Positions 1 to 6,752 of a DNA stretch of 6,823 nt are shown piece by piece. The DNA comes from Dehalococcoidia bacterium. GTDB lineage: Bacteria > Chloroflexota > Dehalococcoidia > Bin125. Location: contig RKRS01000280.1 of NCBI GenBank assembly GCA_007571275.1, positions 1 to 6,823 of the forward strand, in the 5' to 3' direction. The notes under the pieces were generated by a model, which had not been told where the DNA came from, ran no database searches, and saw nothing but the letters and a program-made list of their open reading frames with translations. Every line of letters starts with the position of its first letter. The stretch's first letter is position 1. Both the position numbers and the translations under genes were made by a program.

Positions 1-1298
1 TCCAGAGACGCCCAGCGCCGCGCCGCTTCGGGCGCCCGTCGATGCTCAGGGTGCTCGACCATGACCTGCCGCCAGTATTCCTCCGCCGTGATCTGATCAC
101 CATCCGCGACAGCGAACTCCGCCAATCGCATCGCTGACTCTGCGGCCAACGGATGAGTCGGATCATGGCCGATCACAGCGACGTACCCTAATGCGGCGCT
201 GCTCAGGTCCCCATTCGTCTGATGGATCGCGGCGACATAAAATTCACCAGTCGCACGTTCGGCGGCATTCGCAGATCCGCCGAGTACGTTGAGCATCGCG
301 CTGCGAGCCTCAACCCAGCGCTCTTCCTGGAACCGAAACAGCCCAATCGTCAGTTGATCGACATCAACACCGGAATCCAACAGGAACGCCAGCGCCTCAG
401 CGCTCTCCGCAAATTCGCGGTAGTCATTGACCAGGGTCCACCAGGACGCCTGCGCCGCCTCAATGTTGCCGGCGTCGCGCTGCAACACAGCGGTCCGACT
501 CAGCGCAGCAGCCTGATCGTCCCGCCACGGTGACAGGCTCAGCAGCTCGTCATAATATGCGAGCGCTCGCTCCGTTTCCCCGGCGATGTCCAGTTCCGTC
601 GCTGCCAGATGGATGGCTCGCAACTGATCCTGGAACGGGAGCGTACCGCCCAGAGCTCGCTCCGCCCATTCAATCGCCTCGCTGCCGCGGTCGGCGCGCT
701 GGAGCGTCTTCGCCAGCTCCAGCGCAATGACTGCCCAGGCGGGGCTGTCGCTGTTCACGTAATCCCTCATCGCTTCCACCGCTGCATCGGTCTGCGACAG
801 CATCAACGCCGCCTGGGCGCTCAACAGAGTGTGGCGTCGGGACTGATCAGCCGTGAGTAGCCCGGAGAGGTCCGCCAGCGCCGTTTGAGCCTCAGCGGGC
901 AGGTTGAGACGCAGCAGCAGTCGGACACGATCCAGCTTGAGCGAGGTCAGGGCTTCCACACCCAGCGAGTCGCCGCTCGAGATCGCCGACTCCCGAACGG
1001 CCAGAGCCTGCTCCCAATAGCCGTTGTGCTCGAGCGCCGACGCCTCCGCAATCAGCAGTTCAACCGGATCGACAGATGTCCGCGCCGGAGCGTCGAGTTG
1101 TGTTTCCTGCTGCTCGGCCATGACTGCTGCTGCAGACGCGGGTCGCTCGACCTGCGTTGGTGTTGACTGAGCAGCGGATTCTTGCTCCGTGACTTCCTCG
1201 GCGTCCGGCGAACAGGCGACTGTCAGCACCGCCATGCAGCAGATCAACGCCGCGAGTCCAGGCAATACGCCACGCAACAGGCGAGCGGCTTCAACCAC
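1..1298 (-). CDS. TPR-repeat lipoprotein, possible N-terminal part of an Slt-type lytic transglycosylase (partial)
   Basis: The minus-strand frame is open from an in-frame TAG near 1350 to the left window edge, giving about 432 residues without a stop. The gene starts at GTG or TTG; I chose GTG at 1298 (GTG at 1313 is also possible), and no clear Shine-Dalgarno supports either. Residues 6-28 form a signal peptide ending in LTVAC, so Cys29 may be lipidated, although Thr at -3 is a poor lipobox match. Residues 33-77 are an Ala/Gln/Glu/Pro-rich linker. From about residue 80 onward there are helical repeats of TPR type, for example NGYWEQALAVRESAI, GETERALAYYDELLSLSP and AGNIEAAQASWW. The late repeats, with phrases such as AIHQTNGDLSSAALGYVAV and AEEYWRQVMVEHPEHRRAPE, resemble the superhelical domain before the SLT catalytic domain of soluble lytic transglycosylases. 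That function is inference, because no catalytic domain is in view; a generic TPR lipoprotein is the alternative. It is transcribed divergently from alr. Confidence 0.85.
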   Translation of the reverse strand, partial: MVEAARLLRGVLPGLAALICCMAVLTVACSPDAEEVTEQESAAQSTPTQVERPASAAAVMAEQQETQLDAPARTSVDPVELLIAEASALEHNGYWEQALAVRESAISSGDSLGVEALTSLKLDRVRLLLRLNLPAEAQTALADLSGLLTADQSRRHTLLSAQAALMLSQTDAAVEAMRDYVNSDSPAWAVIALELAKTLQRADRGSEAIEWAERALGGTLPFQDQLRAIHLAATELDIAGETERALAYYDELLSLSPWRDDQAAALSRTAVLQRDAGNIEAAQASWWTLVNDYREFAESAEALAFLLDSGVDVDQLTIGLFRFQEERWVEARSAMLNVLGGSANAAERATGEFYVAAIHQTNGDLSSAALGYVAVIGHDPTHPLAAESAMRLAEFAVADGDQITAEEYWRQVMVEHPEHRRAPEAARRWASL

Positions 1299-1308
1299 TA
1301 CCGGTAGT
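1297..1308. promoter_or_regulatory. 12-bp perfect palindrome in the alr / TPR-lipoprotein divergent gap
   Basis: ACTACCGGTAGT equals its own reverse complement. It covers the proposed GTG start of the minus-strand lipoprotein gene and sits about 78 bp upstream of the alr start. The position would suit an operator for a dimeric regulator, or a short RNA hairpin at the lipoprotein start. No second copy was noticed in the window, so function is inference. Confidence 0.3.
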
Positions 1309-1385
1309 ATCACAACAATCCCGGGACCCGCCCCACCAACGCCTGTCTACATTCTACCCCCCTGATCCAGACTGCGGACTGACTG
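1309..1385. promoter_or_regulatory. Divergent intergenic region between the TPR lipoprotein and alr
   Basis: Both genes must be transcribed outward from this short gap. On the minus strand, TAGAAT (1356-1351) matches five of six bases of a sigma-70 -10 box, but no good -35 lies 16-18 bp upstream of it. On the plus strand I see no convincing promoter or Shine-Dalgarno for alr. The stretch 1321-1336 is C-rich. The assignment as a regulatory region rests on gene arrangement more than on motifs. Confidence 0.35.
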
Positions 1386-2507
1386 ATGACTGTGAGCTCT
1401 GCAACCAGCTGGGCCGAGATTGACCTCAGCGCGCTGCGTCACAATGTCGATGTCCTGCGCCGCCAGGCGTTCCCGGCAGATCTCGCCGCCGTGGTCAAAG
1501 CCGATGCCTACGGACATGGGGCGAACACCGTCGCCAAAACAGCGCTCAAGGCTGGTGTGACATCGCTCTGTGTGTTCACGGTGAGAGAAGCGATCGCTCT
1601 GCGTGAGGCGGGGATTGACGCCCCAGTGCTCTGTATGGGTCCAGTGTTGCGAGACGATCCTGCGCTGATTGCCGAGCACGACATCGCCGCTGTCGTCGAT
1701 TCGCCCGACACGGCGGCGCATCTTGCTGCGGCCGCACAGACGGCCGGGCGTAGCATCAGGATCCACATCAATATCGATAGTGGAATGCAACGCTACGGCC
1801 TGTCGCATACCCAGGCGCTCGACCTGGCCGAAACGGTGCGAGCATTCGACACGCTCCAACTCGAGGCGGCGTTTACTCATTTCCCCGACGCGGGCAATGC
1901 CAACCGCGCAGCCTCACTCGCGGCATTCAGACGTTTCCAGCAAACAGTCAGCCACATGGATGCGCCGATTCGCCACGCCGCCGCGTCGGCGGCGATCTTC
2001 AGCCTGCCCGAGGCGTCGCTCGATTTCGTTCGCGCCGGAATTGCGCTCTACGGCATGGACCCGGCGCCGCCACTTGCGCATCCCGAGGCGAGAGGGCTGA
2101 GGCCAGTGATGTCCTGGCGAACCACCCTGCTCGCCATTCGCGATGTGTCAGCGGGCGAGTCCGTTTCCTATGGAGGACGATGGACTGCCGAGCGCGATTC
2201 ACGAATCGGCGTCACCGGCGTCGGTTACGCCGATGGTCTGTCCCGTTCGCTATCGCCAGGCGGCGAGATGCTGGTGCGTGGCCAACGAGCGCCGATCCGC
2301 GGCGCGATCTGCATGGACAGCACGATGATCGATCTCACGACAGTGCCATACGCGGAGATCGGCGACGCGGCCACGATCATCGGCCAGGACGGTTCTGAAT
2401 CTGTCAGCGCCTGGGACCTTGCCCGACAACTCGACACCATTCCCTATGAGATCTTTACAGGTATTTCCGCTCGCGTCCCGCGATTGGTCGTTGGCGACCC
2501 GGATTGA
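1386..2507 (+). CDS. alr: Alanine racemase
   Basis: This PLP enzyme interconverts L- and D-alanine in the cytoplasm and supplies D-Ala for peptidoglycan. The 373 residues match the family's usual length. The N-terminal TIM barrel carries AVVKADAYGHG with the PLP lysine at Lys38. DSGMQRYG (Arg136), FTHF (His165) and FVRAGIALYG (Arg216, which contacts the PLP ring nitrogen in the family) follow. The C-terminal beta domain has VSYGGRWTA with the second catalytic base Tyr262, GYADG (280-284), CMDS (309-312) and Tyr354 of PYEIFTGISARVPR, all in family order. The start is fixed closely by an in-frame TGA at 1380-1382. No Shine-Dalgarno is visible, so initiation may be leaderless or weak. The usual ANSAA motif reads AASAA (199-203). 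The gene looks intact; alr is preferred over the catabolic dadX because no amino-acid dehydrogenase lies nearby. Confidence 0.96.
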   Translation: MTVSSATSWAEIDLSALRHNVDVLRRQAFPADLAAVVKADAYGHGANTVAKTALKAGVTSLCVFTVREAIALREAGIDAPVLCMGPVLRDDPALIAEHDIAAVVDSPDTAAHLAAAAQTAGRSIRIHINIDSGMQRYGLSHTQALDLAETVRAFDTLQLEAAFTHFPDAGNANRAASLAAFRRFQQTVSHMDAPIRHAAASAAIFSLPEASLDFVRAGIALYGMDPAPPLAHPEARGLRPVMSWRTTLLAIRDVSAGESVSYGGRWTAERDSRIGVTGVGYADGLSRSLSPGGEMLVRGQRAPIRGAICMDSTMIDLTTVPYAEIGDAATIIGQDGSESVSAWDLARQLDTIPYEIFTGISARVPRLVVGDPD

Positions 2508-2568
2508 GCAGCGCCGCACCTTGTCGACAGGGCGATCCATTCGTAGGATCAAGGGCGGAGACTTGCTC
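2508..2568 (+). other. Spacer between alr and the CopC-like gene with its ribosome binding site
   Basis: The 61-bp gap holds a small perfect hairpin, GATCC-ATTCGTA-GGATC (2534-2550), followed by GGCGGAG (2554-2560). The latter serves as a Shine-Dalgarno 8 nt before the ATG at 2569. There is no T-tract, so transcription from alr could continue into the next gene. The hairpin is short enough to be chance. Confidence 0.4.
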
Positions 2569-3168
2569 ATGACTATCCGCACCCGCTTCATTGGCGTCCT
2601 GCTCACACTGGTTGGCGCGCTGGCAGCTGTATTGGCGTTGGCCTGGCTGAGCCCAACCGGCGCGAGCGAATACCTGATCCAGGAAGAACCTGAACGCGGG
2701 GCGACAGTAGCGGAAGCGCCGCACCAGCTGATCCTGACCTTCGATCGTCCGCTGGCCCAACTCAAGAACGCGCACTTCGTGGAGGTCACCGACGGTAACG
2801 GCTATCGCGTCGACGACGGCTATCCCAGCATCTCCAGCTACAGTCTGCGCACACTGATTGTGCCCATCCACGCCGAGGGCGATGGCAGACTCACCGTCGA
2901 CTATCAGGTGCTACTGATCGAAGGCGGTGAACACTTGCAGATCAGCGCGTCCTATGACTTCACGGTCGATCACTCACTGACCCCGATCGAGGGCGAGTCG
3001 ATCGAAGCGCCTGCGACCGCCAAGTCCAGCCAGGCGCTCGTGCTCTGGACCATCGCGATCATGCTCGGAATCGCCGTCGCCGGAGCGCTGCTCTACTTCC
3101 TGCGCATGGCGACCGGCAACTCCCGCAGTTCGCTCGAACCGACGAACCGCAGCGTCTTCCGAGATTGA
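2569..3168 (+). CDS. CopC-domain membrane-anchored protein with degenerate copper ligands
   Basis: The product has 199 residues from the ATG at 2569, which is chosen for its GGCGGAG ribosome binding site and because a signal peptide begins there (hydrophobic 7-29). Residues 33-133 fit the CopC immunoglobulin-like beta fold: SEYLIQEEPERGATV, then LILTFDRPL, a VEVTDGNGYRV strand, TLIVPI, LTVDYQVLLIEGGEH and YDFTV, matching the family's framework. An acidic/Ala linker (134-154) leads to a C-terminal membrane helix (about 157-178) and a short basic cytoplasmic tail. The domain is therefore predicted to face the cell exterior or periplasm. In typical CopC proteins the mature chain begins His-Ala-x-Leu and that His binds Cu(II); here the equivalent is Ser33. 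The later DGHP histidine is at best displaced (His122). Copper binding is therefore doubtful. No copD lies next to it. It follows alr by 61 bp and may be co-transcribed. Confidence 0.85.
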   Translation: MTIRTRFIGVLLTLVGALAAVLALAWLSPTGASEYLIQEEPERGATVAEAPHQLILTFDRPLAQLKNAHFVEVTDGNGYRVDDGYPSISSYSLRTLIVPIHAEGDGRLTVDYQVLLIEGGEHLQISASYDFTVDHSLTPIEGESIEAPATAKSSQALVLWTIAIMLGIAVAGALLYFLRMATGNSRSSLEPTNRSVFRD

Positions 3169-3199
3169 GCCAGTGAGCCAGCGCCCTCCAGACGCGCCC

Positions 3200-3901
3200 C
3201 TATTCCTCTCCGGCCGCGCTGTCTCCGCCGGGACGCATGGTCGGTATCAGCGGCTGACTACCATCGTCACGTTTCGGCTTTCGCTCCGGTAGATCGACGA
3301 TGCGCCGCTTGACCGCTGCGACGTCATCGGGCGACGCCCCCGCGTCCAGCGCAAGCACGGCCACTCCGGAATCCCTCAACGCTTCAATATCACCGGCAGA
3401 GATGTCCGACGGACACTTCACGCCTATCGGCGCGGAGACGAACAACGCCAGTCGACGCAGGTCCAGAACGGCGCTGAGGCTGACCGGCAATTCGACCGTG
3501 ACCGCCAGTTCGGCGGGGCGCAGACTGCCCAGGGCGCGAGCATCCGCTTCATCGATCCGCAGATCGCTCAATCTAACGACATAATCCATTTCTTCGTCGA
3601 GCATCGCCGCCGCGAGCGCGCCCTCGAGCGTGAATGAAACGAATGAGGCGCCGCGTTCTTTCGCGCTCGCCACACTGTCGGGAGTCAGGGCGTCCAATCG
3701 CGCGCCCCAGATTTCCACACCGGCTGACTCGGCGGCCGAGATGTCAGATTCGCTCAGGGCCAGGCAAAAGTCAGCGCCCTCAACGACGCCAATGGCTCCG
3801 ACCAACATCGAGGGCTGGCGTTCATCATTCCCCGCGCCAAACCCCAATCGTCGCTGTCGGGTCTTGCGTCGATCTCGAATCGCGTCCGCAAACTTACCCA
3901 T
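3200..3901 (-). CDS. Hypothetical protein of unrecognised family, alternating beta/alpha pattern
   Basis: I do not recognise this 233-residue protein. The ATG at 3901 is chosen because AGGGG lies 7 nt upstream; an in-frame TTG at 3916 is a weaker alternative. The N-terminus (1-20) is strongly basic, with KFADAIRDRRKTRQRR. It is followed by hydrophobic strand-like segments alternating with helices: MLVGAIGVV (32-40), DFCLALS (44-50), ASFVSF (85-90), DYVVRL (106-111), ELAVTVELP (131-139), LALFVSAP (151-158) and GVAVLALDAG (179-188). This spacing recalls part of a TIM barrel. The C-terminal 30 residues are polar and probably disordered. There is no signal peptide or membrane helix, so it should be cytoplasmic. 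It converges on the CopC-like gene and diverges from the DoxX gene across a 110-bp gap. No catalytic motif is evident. Confidence 0.85.
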   Translation of the reverse strand: MGKFADAIRDRRKTRQRRLGFGAGNDERQPSMLVGAIGVVEGADFCLALSESDISAAESAGVEIWGARLDALTPDSVASAKERGASFVSFTLEGALAAAMLDEEMDYVVRLSDLRIDEADARALGSLRPAELAVTVELPVSLSAVLDLRRLALFVSAPIGVKCPSDISAGDIEALRDSGVAVLALDAGASPDDVAAVKRRIVDLPERKPKRDDGSQPLIPTMRPGGDSAAGEE

Positions 3902-4011
3902 TACTGTTCCCCTCAATCTCCGTCATCAGCTTGGACACTGACTCAACTAGAATCCAGCTTAATTCAGGCCTCGAACCGAGCGGCTCAGGCTACGGGAGTG
4001 GGAGTGGAACA
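3902..4011. promoter_or_regulatory. Divergent intergenic region between the unknown gene and doxX-like gene
   Basis: Two outward-facing genes require promoters here. On the plus strand, TAGAAT (3948-3953) is a plausible -10 box, but the nearby TTGGAC (3931-3936) is only 11 bp from it, too close for a standard sigma-70 promoter. GGAG at 4001-4004 is the Shine-Dalgarno for the DoxX gene, 7 nt before its ATG. AGGGG on the minus strand (about 3913-3909) serves the unknown gene. Confidence 0.4.
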
Positions 4012-4449
4012 ATGGACGCAGGCGACTGGTTGGCTGCTCCCTTCGGCAGCGATGTGCTCGAATGGGCGCCGATCCCACTGAGAATCGTGCTGGGAGTGAT
4101 CTTCATCGACGCCGGTTTGGGTAAGTTCCGACGTGGCATCGGCGGCTTCTCCGGCTGGCTCGAGTCACTCGGAGTGCCGTTCCCCAGACTGGCCGGTCCC
4201 GGGGTGGCGACGATTGAATTGGTCGGCGGCATCCTCCTGCTGGCGGGACTGATCGTCCCTTGGATCGCCATTCCACTCGCAATTAACATGATGGTCGCCA
4301 CCTACGTCAACAAATTCAAGGAAGGCTTGCCCTTCCAGGGATCGTCGGACAAACAGGGATATGAGCTGGACGTCCTGATGGTCTTTGCCTGTATCGCCCT
4401 CATCCTGATGGGCGCCGGACCAGCATCGATTGACTCGATCCTCACCTGA
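4012..4449 (+). CDS. DoxX family integral membrane protein
   Basis: The 145-residue product has the DoxX layout of four membrane helices, roughly 20-38, 64-83, 84-98 and 118-136. The first helix carries PLRIVLGVIFIDAGLGKF, followed by FSGWLESLGVPFP (46-58) and then ATIELVGGILLLAGL, which is the family's most recognisable segment. The loop after TMH3 holds KFKEGLP and GYELDVL, also typical. The frame is open far upstream, but the ATG at 4012 is chosen for its GGAG ribosome binding site and because the family similarity begins just after it. The members' exact role is mostly unknown: the name comes from a thiosulfate:quinone oxidoreductase subunit, but stand-alone copies such as this are usually annotated only as DoxX. 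It is on the same strand as the MMPL exporter downstream, 83 bp away. Confidence 0.93.
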   Translation: MDAGDWLAAPFGSDVLEWAPIPLRIVLGVIFIDAGLGKFRRGIGGFSGWLESLGVPFPRLAGPGVATIELVGGILLLAGLIVPWIAIPLAINMMVATYVNKFKEGLPFQGSSDKQGYELDVLMVFACIALILMGAGPASIDSILT

Positions 4450-4461
4450 GTCCTGACCAGG

Positions 4462-4504
4462 CCGCAGAAGCGCCTAGCTCGCTGCCGATATAGGCTGCTT
4501 GCGG
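4462..4504 (+). other. Imperfect hairpin between the doxX-like and MMPL genes
   Basis: The arm at 4462-4476 (CCGCAGAAGCGCCTA) pairs with 4491-4504 (TAGGCTGCTTGCGG) as three four-base-pair blocks: CCGC/GCGG, AAGC/GCTT and CCTA/TAGG. These are separated by a 2-nt bulge and a small internal loop around a 14-nt apical loop. No T-tract follows, so it is not a classical intrinsic terminator. It could be a transcript-processing or 5'-leader structure, or chance. Confidence 0.4.
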
Positions 4505-4520
4505 TTAGTGAAGCGGCTAG
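4467..4520 (+). repeat. Near-identical 11-bp direct repeat upstream of the MMPL gene
   Basis: GAAGCGCCTAG at 4467-4477 and GAAGCGGCTAG at 4510-4520 differ at one base and are offset by 43 bp, about four helical turns. The second copy ends 12 bp before the MMPL start codon. Two sites on the same DNA face would suit a regulator, but this is inference. Confidence 0.35.
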
Positions 4521-4532
4521 GGCTGGGCAGGC

Positions 4533-6752
4533 ATGGAGCGTTGGTCGGTCTTTGTTTCCGAGCACCCATGGCGGGTAGTGCTGATCTGGGTCGTCGCCGT
4601 CGTACTGGCGGGGATGGCCGCGCGCTCCTGGGGCGGTTCCCTGACCGACTCCTTCAGTGTGCCGGGAACCGAGTCGCAAGCAGCCCTGGACCTGCTCGTC
4701 GAGCGCTATCCGGCTCGCTCCGGTTCCGAGCTGCTCGCCGTCTTCCACACTCCCGAGGGAACGATCCAGGACGCAGCGGTTCAGTCCGCCATGTCAGAGT
4801 TCGCGCGCCAGGCGGCTGAAGTCGATGAAGTTGGAGACGTCAGTTTGCCTGGAGAGCGACCGGGCAACATCTCGCCCGACGGTCAGACGGCGATTGTCCG
4901 CGTCACTTTTGACAAGCGAGCAAATGACCTCAACATCGAACACATCGGAGAGGTCATCGCGCTTGGCAACATCTATCGCTCCGACGCGCTACAGGTCGAT
5001 TTCGGCGGGGAACCGATCCGCGAGTACGAAAACGAACCTCCCGGCGCCGCCGAATTGGTGGGCCTCGCCGCCGCTCTGCTGATCCTGATCATCGGCTTTG
5101 GTTCGATCTTCGCGGCCGGCATGCCAATCGTTTCCGCGCTCGTCGGCCTGGCGCTCGGCACGATCGGCATCCTGATCGCCGCTGCCATGCTTGACATCTC
5201 GACCGTCGCTCCAACATTTGGGGCGATGCTGGGCATTGGCGTCGGCATTGACTACGCATTGTTTGTCATCGCCCGATTCCGCGAACAACTCGCTGCCGGC
5301 GTTGACCCACGCGAAGCTACTCGCGCAGCCGTCACCACTGCCGGCCGAGCCGTGGCGTTCGCCGGATCGATCGTGGTCGTCGCCCTGCTGGGACTCTTCG
5401 CGATCGGCATCCCACTGATCGCCAATCTGGGCCTGGCCGCCGCGCTGGTGGTGCTGATCGAGATGTTGGTGGCCATTTCGCTCCTGCCAGCCATGTTGGC
5501 GCTGATCGGTCGACGGATCGATCGGTTCTCAATTCCTGGTCTGCGTTACACCGCTGGCGGAGAGCGTGGCCGCTGGTATCGGTTCTCGCGACGCATCGAG
5601 CGCCGTCCCTGGATATATCTGGCCATCGCAACCAGCATCCTGATCGCGCTGACGTTGCCTGCGTTCGACATCGAGATGGGCGTCTCGGACGATGGCAACC
5701 GCCCGACCAGCTACACCTCACGGCGCGCCTATGACCTGATCTCGAACGGGTTTGGGCCCGGCGTCAACGGCGCCCTGTTCGCAGTGGTCGACAACTCATC
5801 GCAACAGCTCACACCTGCCGAACTGGAACGCGTTCGACGGGCGCTCGCACAGGACGAGGGCGTCGCGGCGGTGCTGCCGCCCGATCCATCCGCCAACGGC
5901 GAAACCGCCCTGATCTCCGTCATTCCGACCACCGCGCCACAGCAAGCCGAGACACGACAATTGGTCAACCGACTGCGGGAATCGGCCGTGCCTCAGGCGC
6001 TTGAGGGGGCGTCACCCGATACACGCATCCTGATCGCTGGTTCGACTGCCGCCTTTGAGGACGTCACGGCCAAGATGATTTCTCGCTTGCCGTACTTCTT
6101 TCTTATCGTGATCGGCATCTCGATCCTGCTCTTGATGATGGCTTTCCGCTCCATCCTGGTACCGCTCAAGGCGGCGATCATGAACATGCTGGCGATCGGC
6201 TCGTCGGTCGGTTTCATCGTGGCGATCTTCCAGTGGGGTTGGGGACTGTCGCTGATCGGACTCGACCGAACAGGCCCGATCGAGTCATTCCTGCCAATGT
6301 TCATGTTCGCGATTCTCTTCGGCCTCTCGATGGACTACGAAGTGTTCCTGCTCTCGAGAATTCGAGAACGTTGGCTGGAAACCGGGGACTCCGGTGAGTC
6401 AGTCGCTTTCGGGATCGGCGCCTCGGCGCGTGTGATCACAGCGGCGGCGGCGATTCTGATCGCCGTGTTCGCCAGTTTCGCCATCTTCGGCGACGAGCGC
6501 GCGGTGAAGACATTCGGCATGGGCATGGCGTTTGCCATCTTCATTGACGCCACACTCGTGCGGCTGGTGTTGGTGCCCGCCTTCATGCAGATCGCGGGCC
6601 CTGCGAACTGGTATATGCCCAGGTGGCTCGACCGAACGTTGCCCGGCCTGACCATCGACCCGCCAATCCCGGTTCGCACTCGCGTCCGACGAATGATCGG
6701 CGTCGCTCTGCACATGGTGCTGGCCAGACCGCAGAAATCAGAGCTGCGTTAG
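4533..6752 (+). CDS. MMPL family RND-type transporter
   Basis: This is a 739-residue inner-membrane exporter of the MMPL branch of the RND superfamily, driven by proton influx; substrates in the family include lipids and lipophilic compounds. It shows the family's two-fold repeat. TM1 (about 15-31) is followed by an outer domain (32-170) and TM2-6 (173-325). TM7 (359-377) is followed by a second outer domain (381-518) and TM8-12 (519-684). The proton-relay motifs are intact: GVGIDYALFVIARFRE with Asp240-Tyr241 in TM4 and GLSMDYEVFLLSRIRE with Asp601-Tyr602 in TM10, matching the paired Asp-Tyr of mycobacterial MmpL3. ANWYMPRWLD (691-700) is the usual juxtamembrane end. An in-frame TAG at 4518-4520 makes ATG 4533 the first start; only a weak AGGG lies upstream. 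The length fits the shorter, YdfJ-like members. Substrate cannot be read from sequence. Confidence 0.95.
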   Translation: MERWSVFVSEHPWRVVLIWVVAVVLAGMAARSWGGSLTDSFSVPGTESQAALDLLVERYPARSGSELLAVFHTPEGTIQDAAVQSAMSEFARQAAEVDEVGDVSLPGERPGNISPDGQTAIVRVTFDKRANDLNIEHIGEVIALGNIYRSDALQVDFGGEPIREYENEPPGAAELVGLAAALLILIIGFGSIFAAGMPIVSALVGLALGTIGILIAAAMLDISTVAPTFGAMLGIGVGIDYALFVIARFREQLAAGVDPREATRAAVTTAGRAVAFAGSIVVVALLGLFAIGIPLIANLGLAAALVVLIEMLVAISLLPAMLALIGRRIDRFSIPGLRYTAGGERGRWYRFSRRIERRPWIYLAIATSILIALTLPAFDIEMGVSDDGNRPTSYTSRRAYDLISNGFGPGVNGALFAVVDNSSQQLTPAELERVRRALAQDEGVAAVLPPDPSANGETALISVIPTTAPQQAETRQLVNRLRESAVPQALEGASPDTRILIAGSTAAFEDVTAKMISRLPYFFLIVIGISILLLMMAFRSILVPLKAAIMNMLAIGSSVGFIVAIFQWGWGLSLIGLDRTGPIESFLPMFMFAILFGLSMDYEVFLLSRIRERWLETGDSGESVAFGIGASARVITAAAAILIAVFASFAIFGDERAVKTFGMGMAFAIFIDATLVRLVLVPAFMQIAGPANWYMPRWLDRTLPGLTIDPPIPVRTRVRRMIGVALHMVLARPQKSELR

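Noticed and set aside
88..100. Inverted repeat GTGATC-T-GATCAC
   Set aside because: It lies inside the coding sequence of the TPR lipoprotein, and GATC-containing codons are frequent throughout the window.
222..1166. Several plus-strand open frames of about 60-100 codons across the left region
   Set aside because: They are antisense to the continuous TPR-type minus-strand frame, which has helical-repeat character throughout; their products are Arg/Gln-rich and lack starts with ribosome binding sites.
1347..1880. A 177-codon minus-strand open frame opposite the start of alr
   Set aside because: It lies antisense to conserved Alr catalytic residues, its product is Arg/His/Gly-rich with no recognisable pattern, and it is explained by codon bias in the GC-rich alr gene.
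2522..2529. TGTCGACA palindrome after alr
   Set aside because: An 8-bp palindrome is common by chance, has no loop for a hairpin and no T-tract, so it is not a terminator.
3169..3199. Possible bidirectional terminator between the converging CopC-like and unknown genes
   Set aside because: No stable inverted repeat or T-tract could be found in the 31-bp gap.
3931..3953. TTGGAC and TAGAAT as a sigma-70 promoter pair for the DoxX gene
   Set aside because: The spacing of 11 bp is too short; only the TAGAAT remains as a weak possible -10 box.
3968..3980. GGTTCGA on the minus strand, resembling a tRNA T-loop
   Set aside because: The flanking bases do not form a T-stem, and no acceptor, D or anticodon arm can be built around it.
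3634..4011. A long in-frame plus-strand extension ahead of the DoxX start
   Set aside because: It overlaps the unknown minus-strand gene, its product is Arg/Pro/Ser-rich, and the DoxX ATG at 4012 has its own ribosome binding site.
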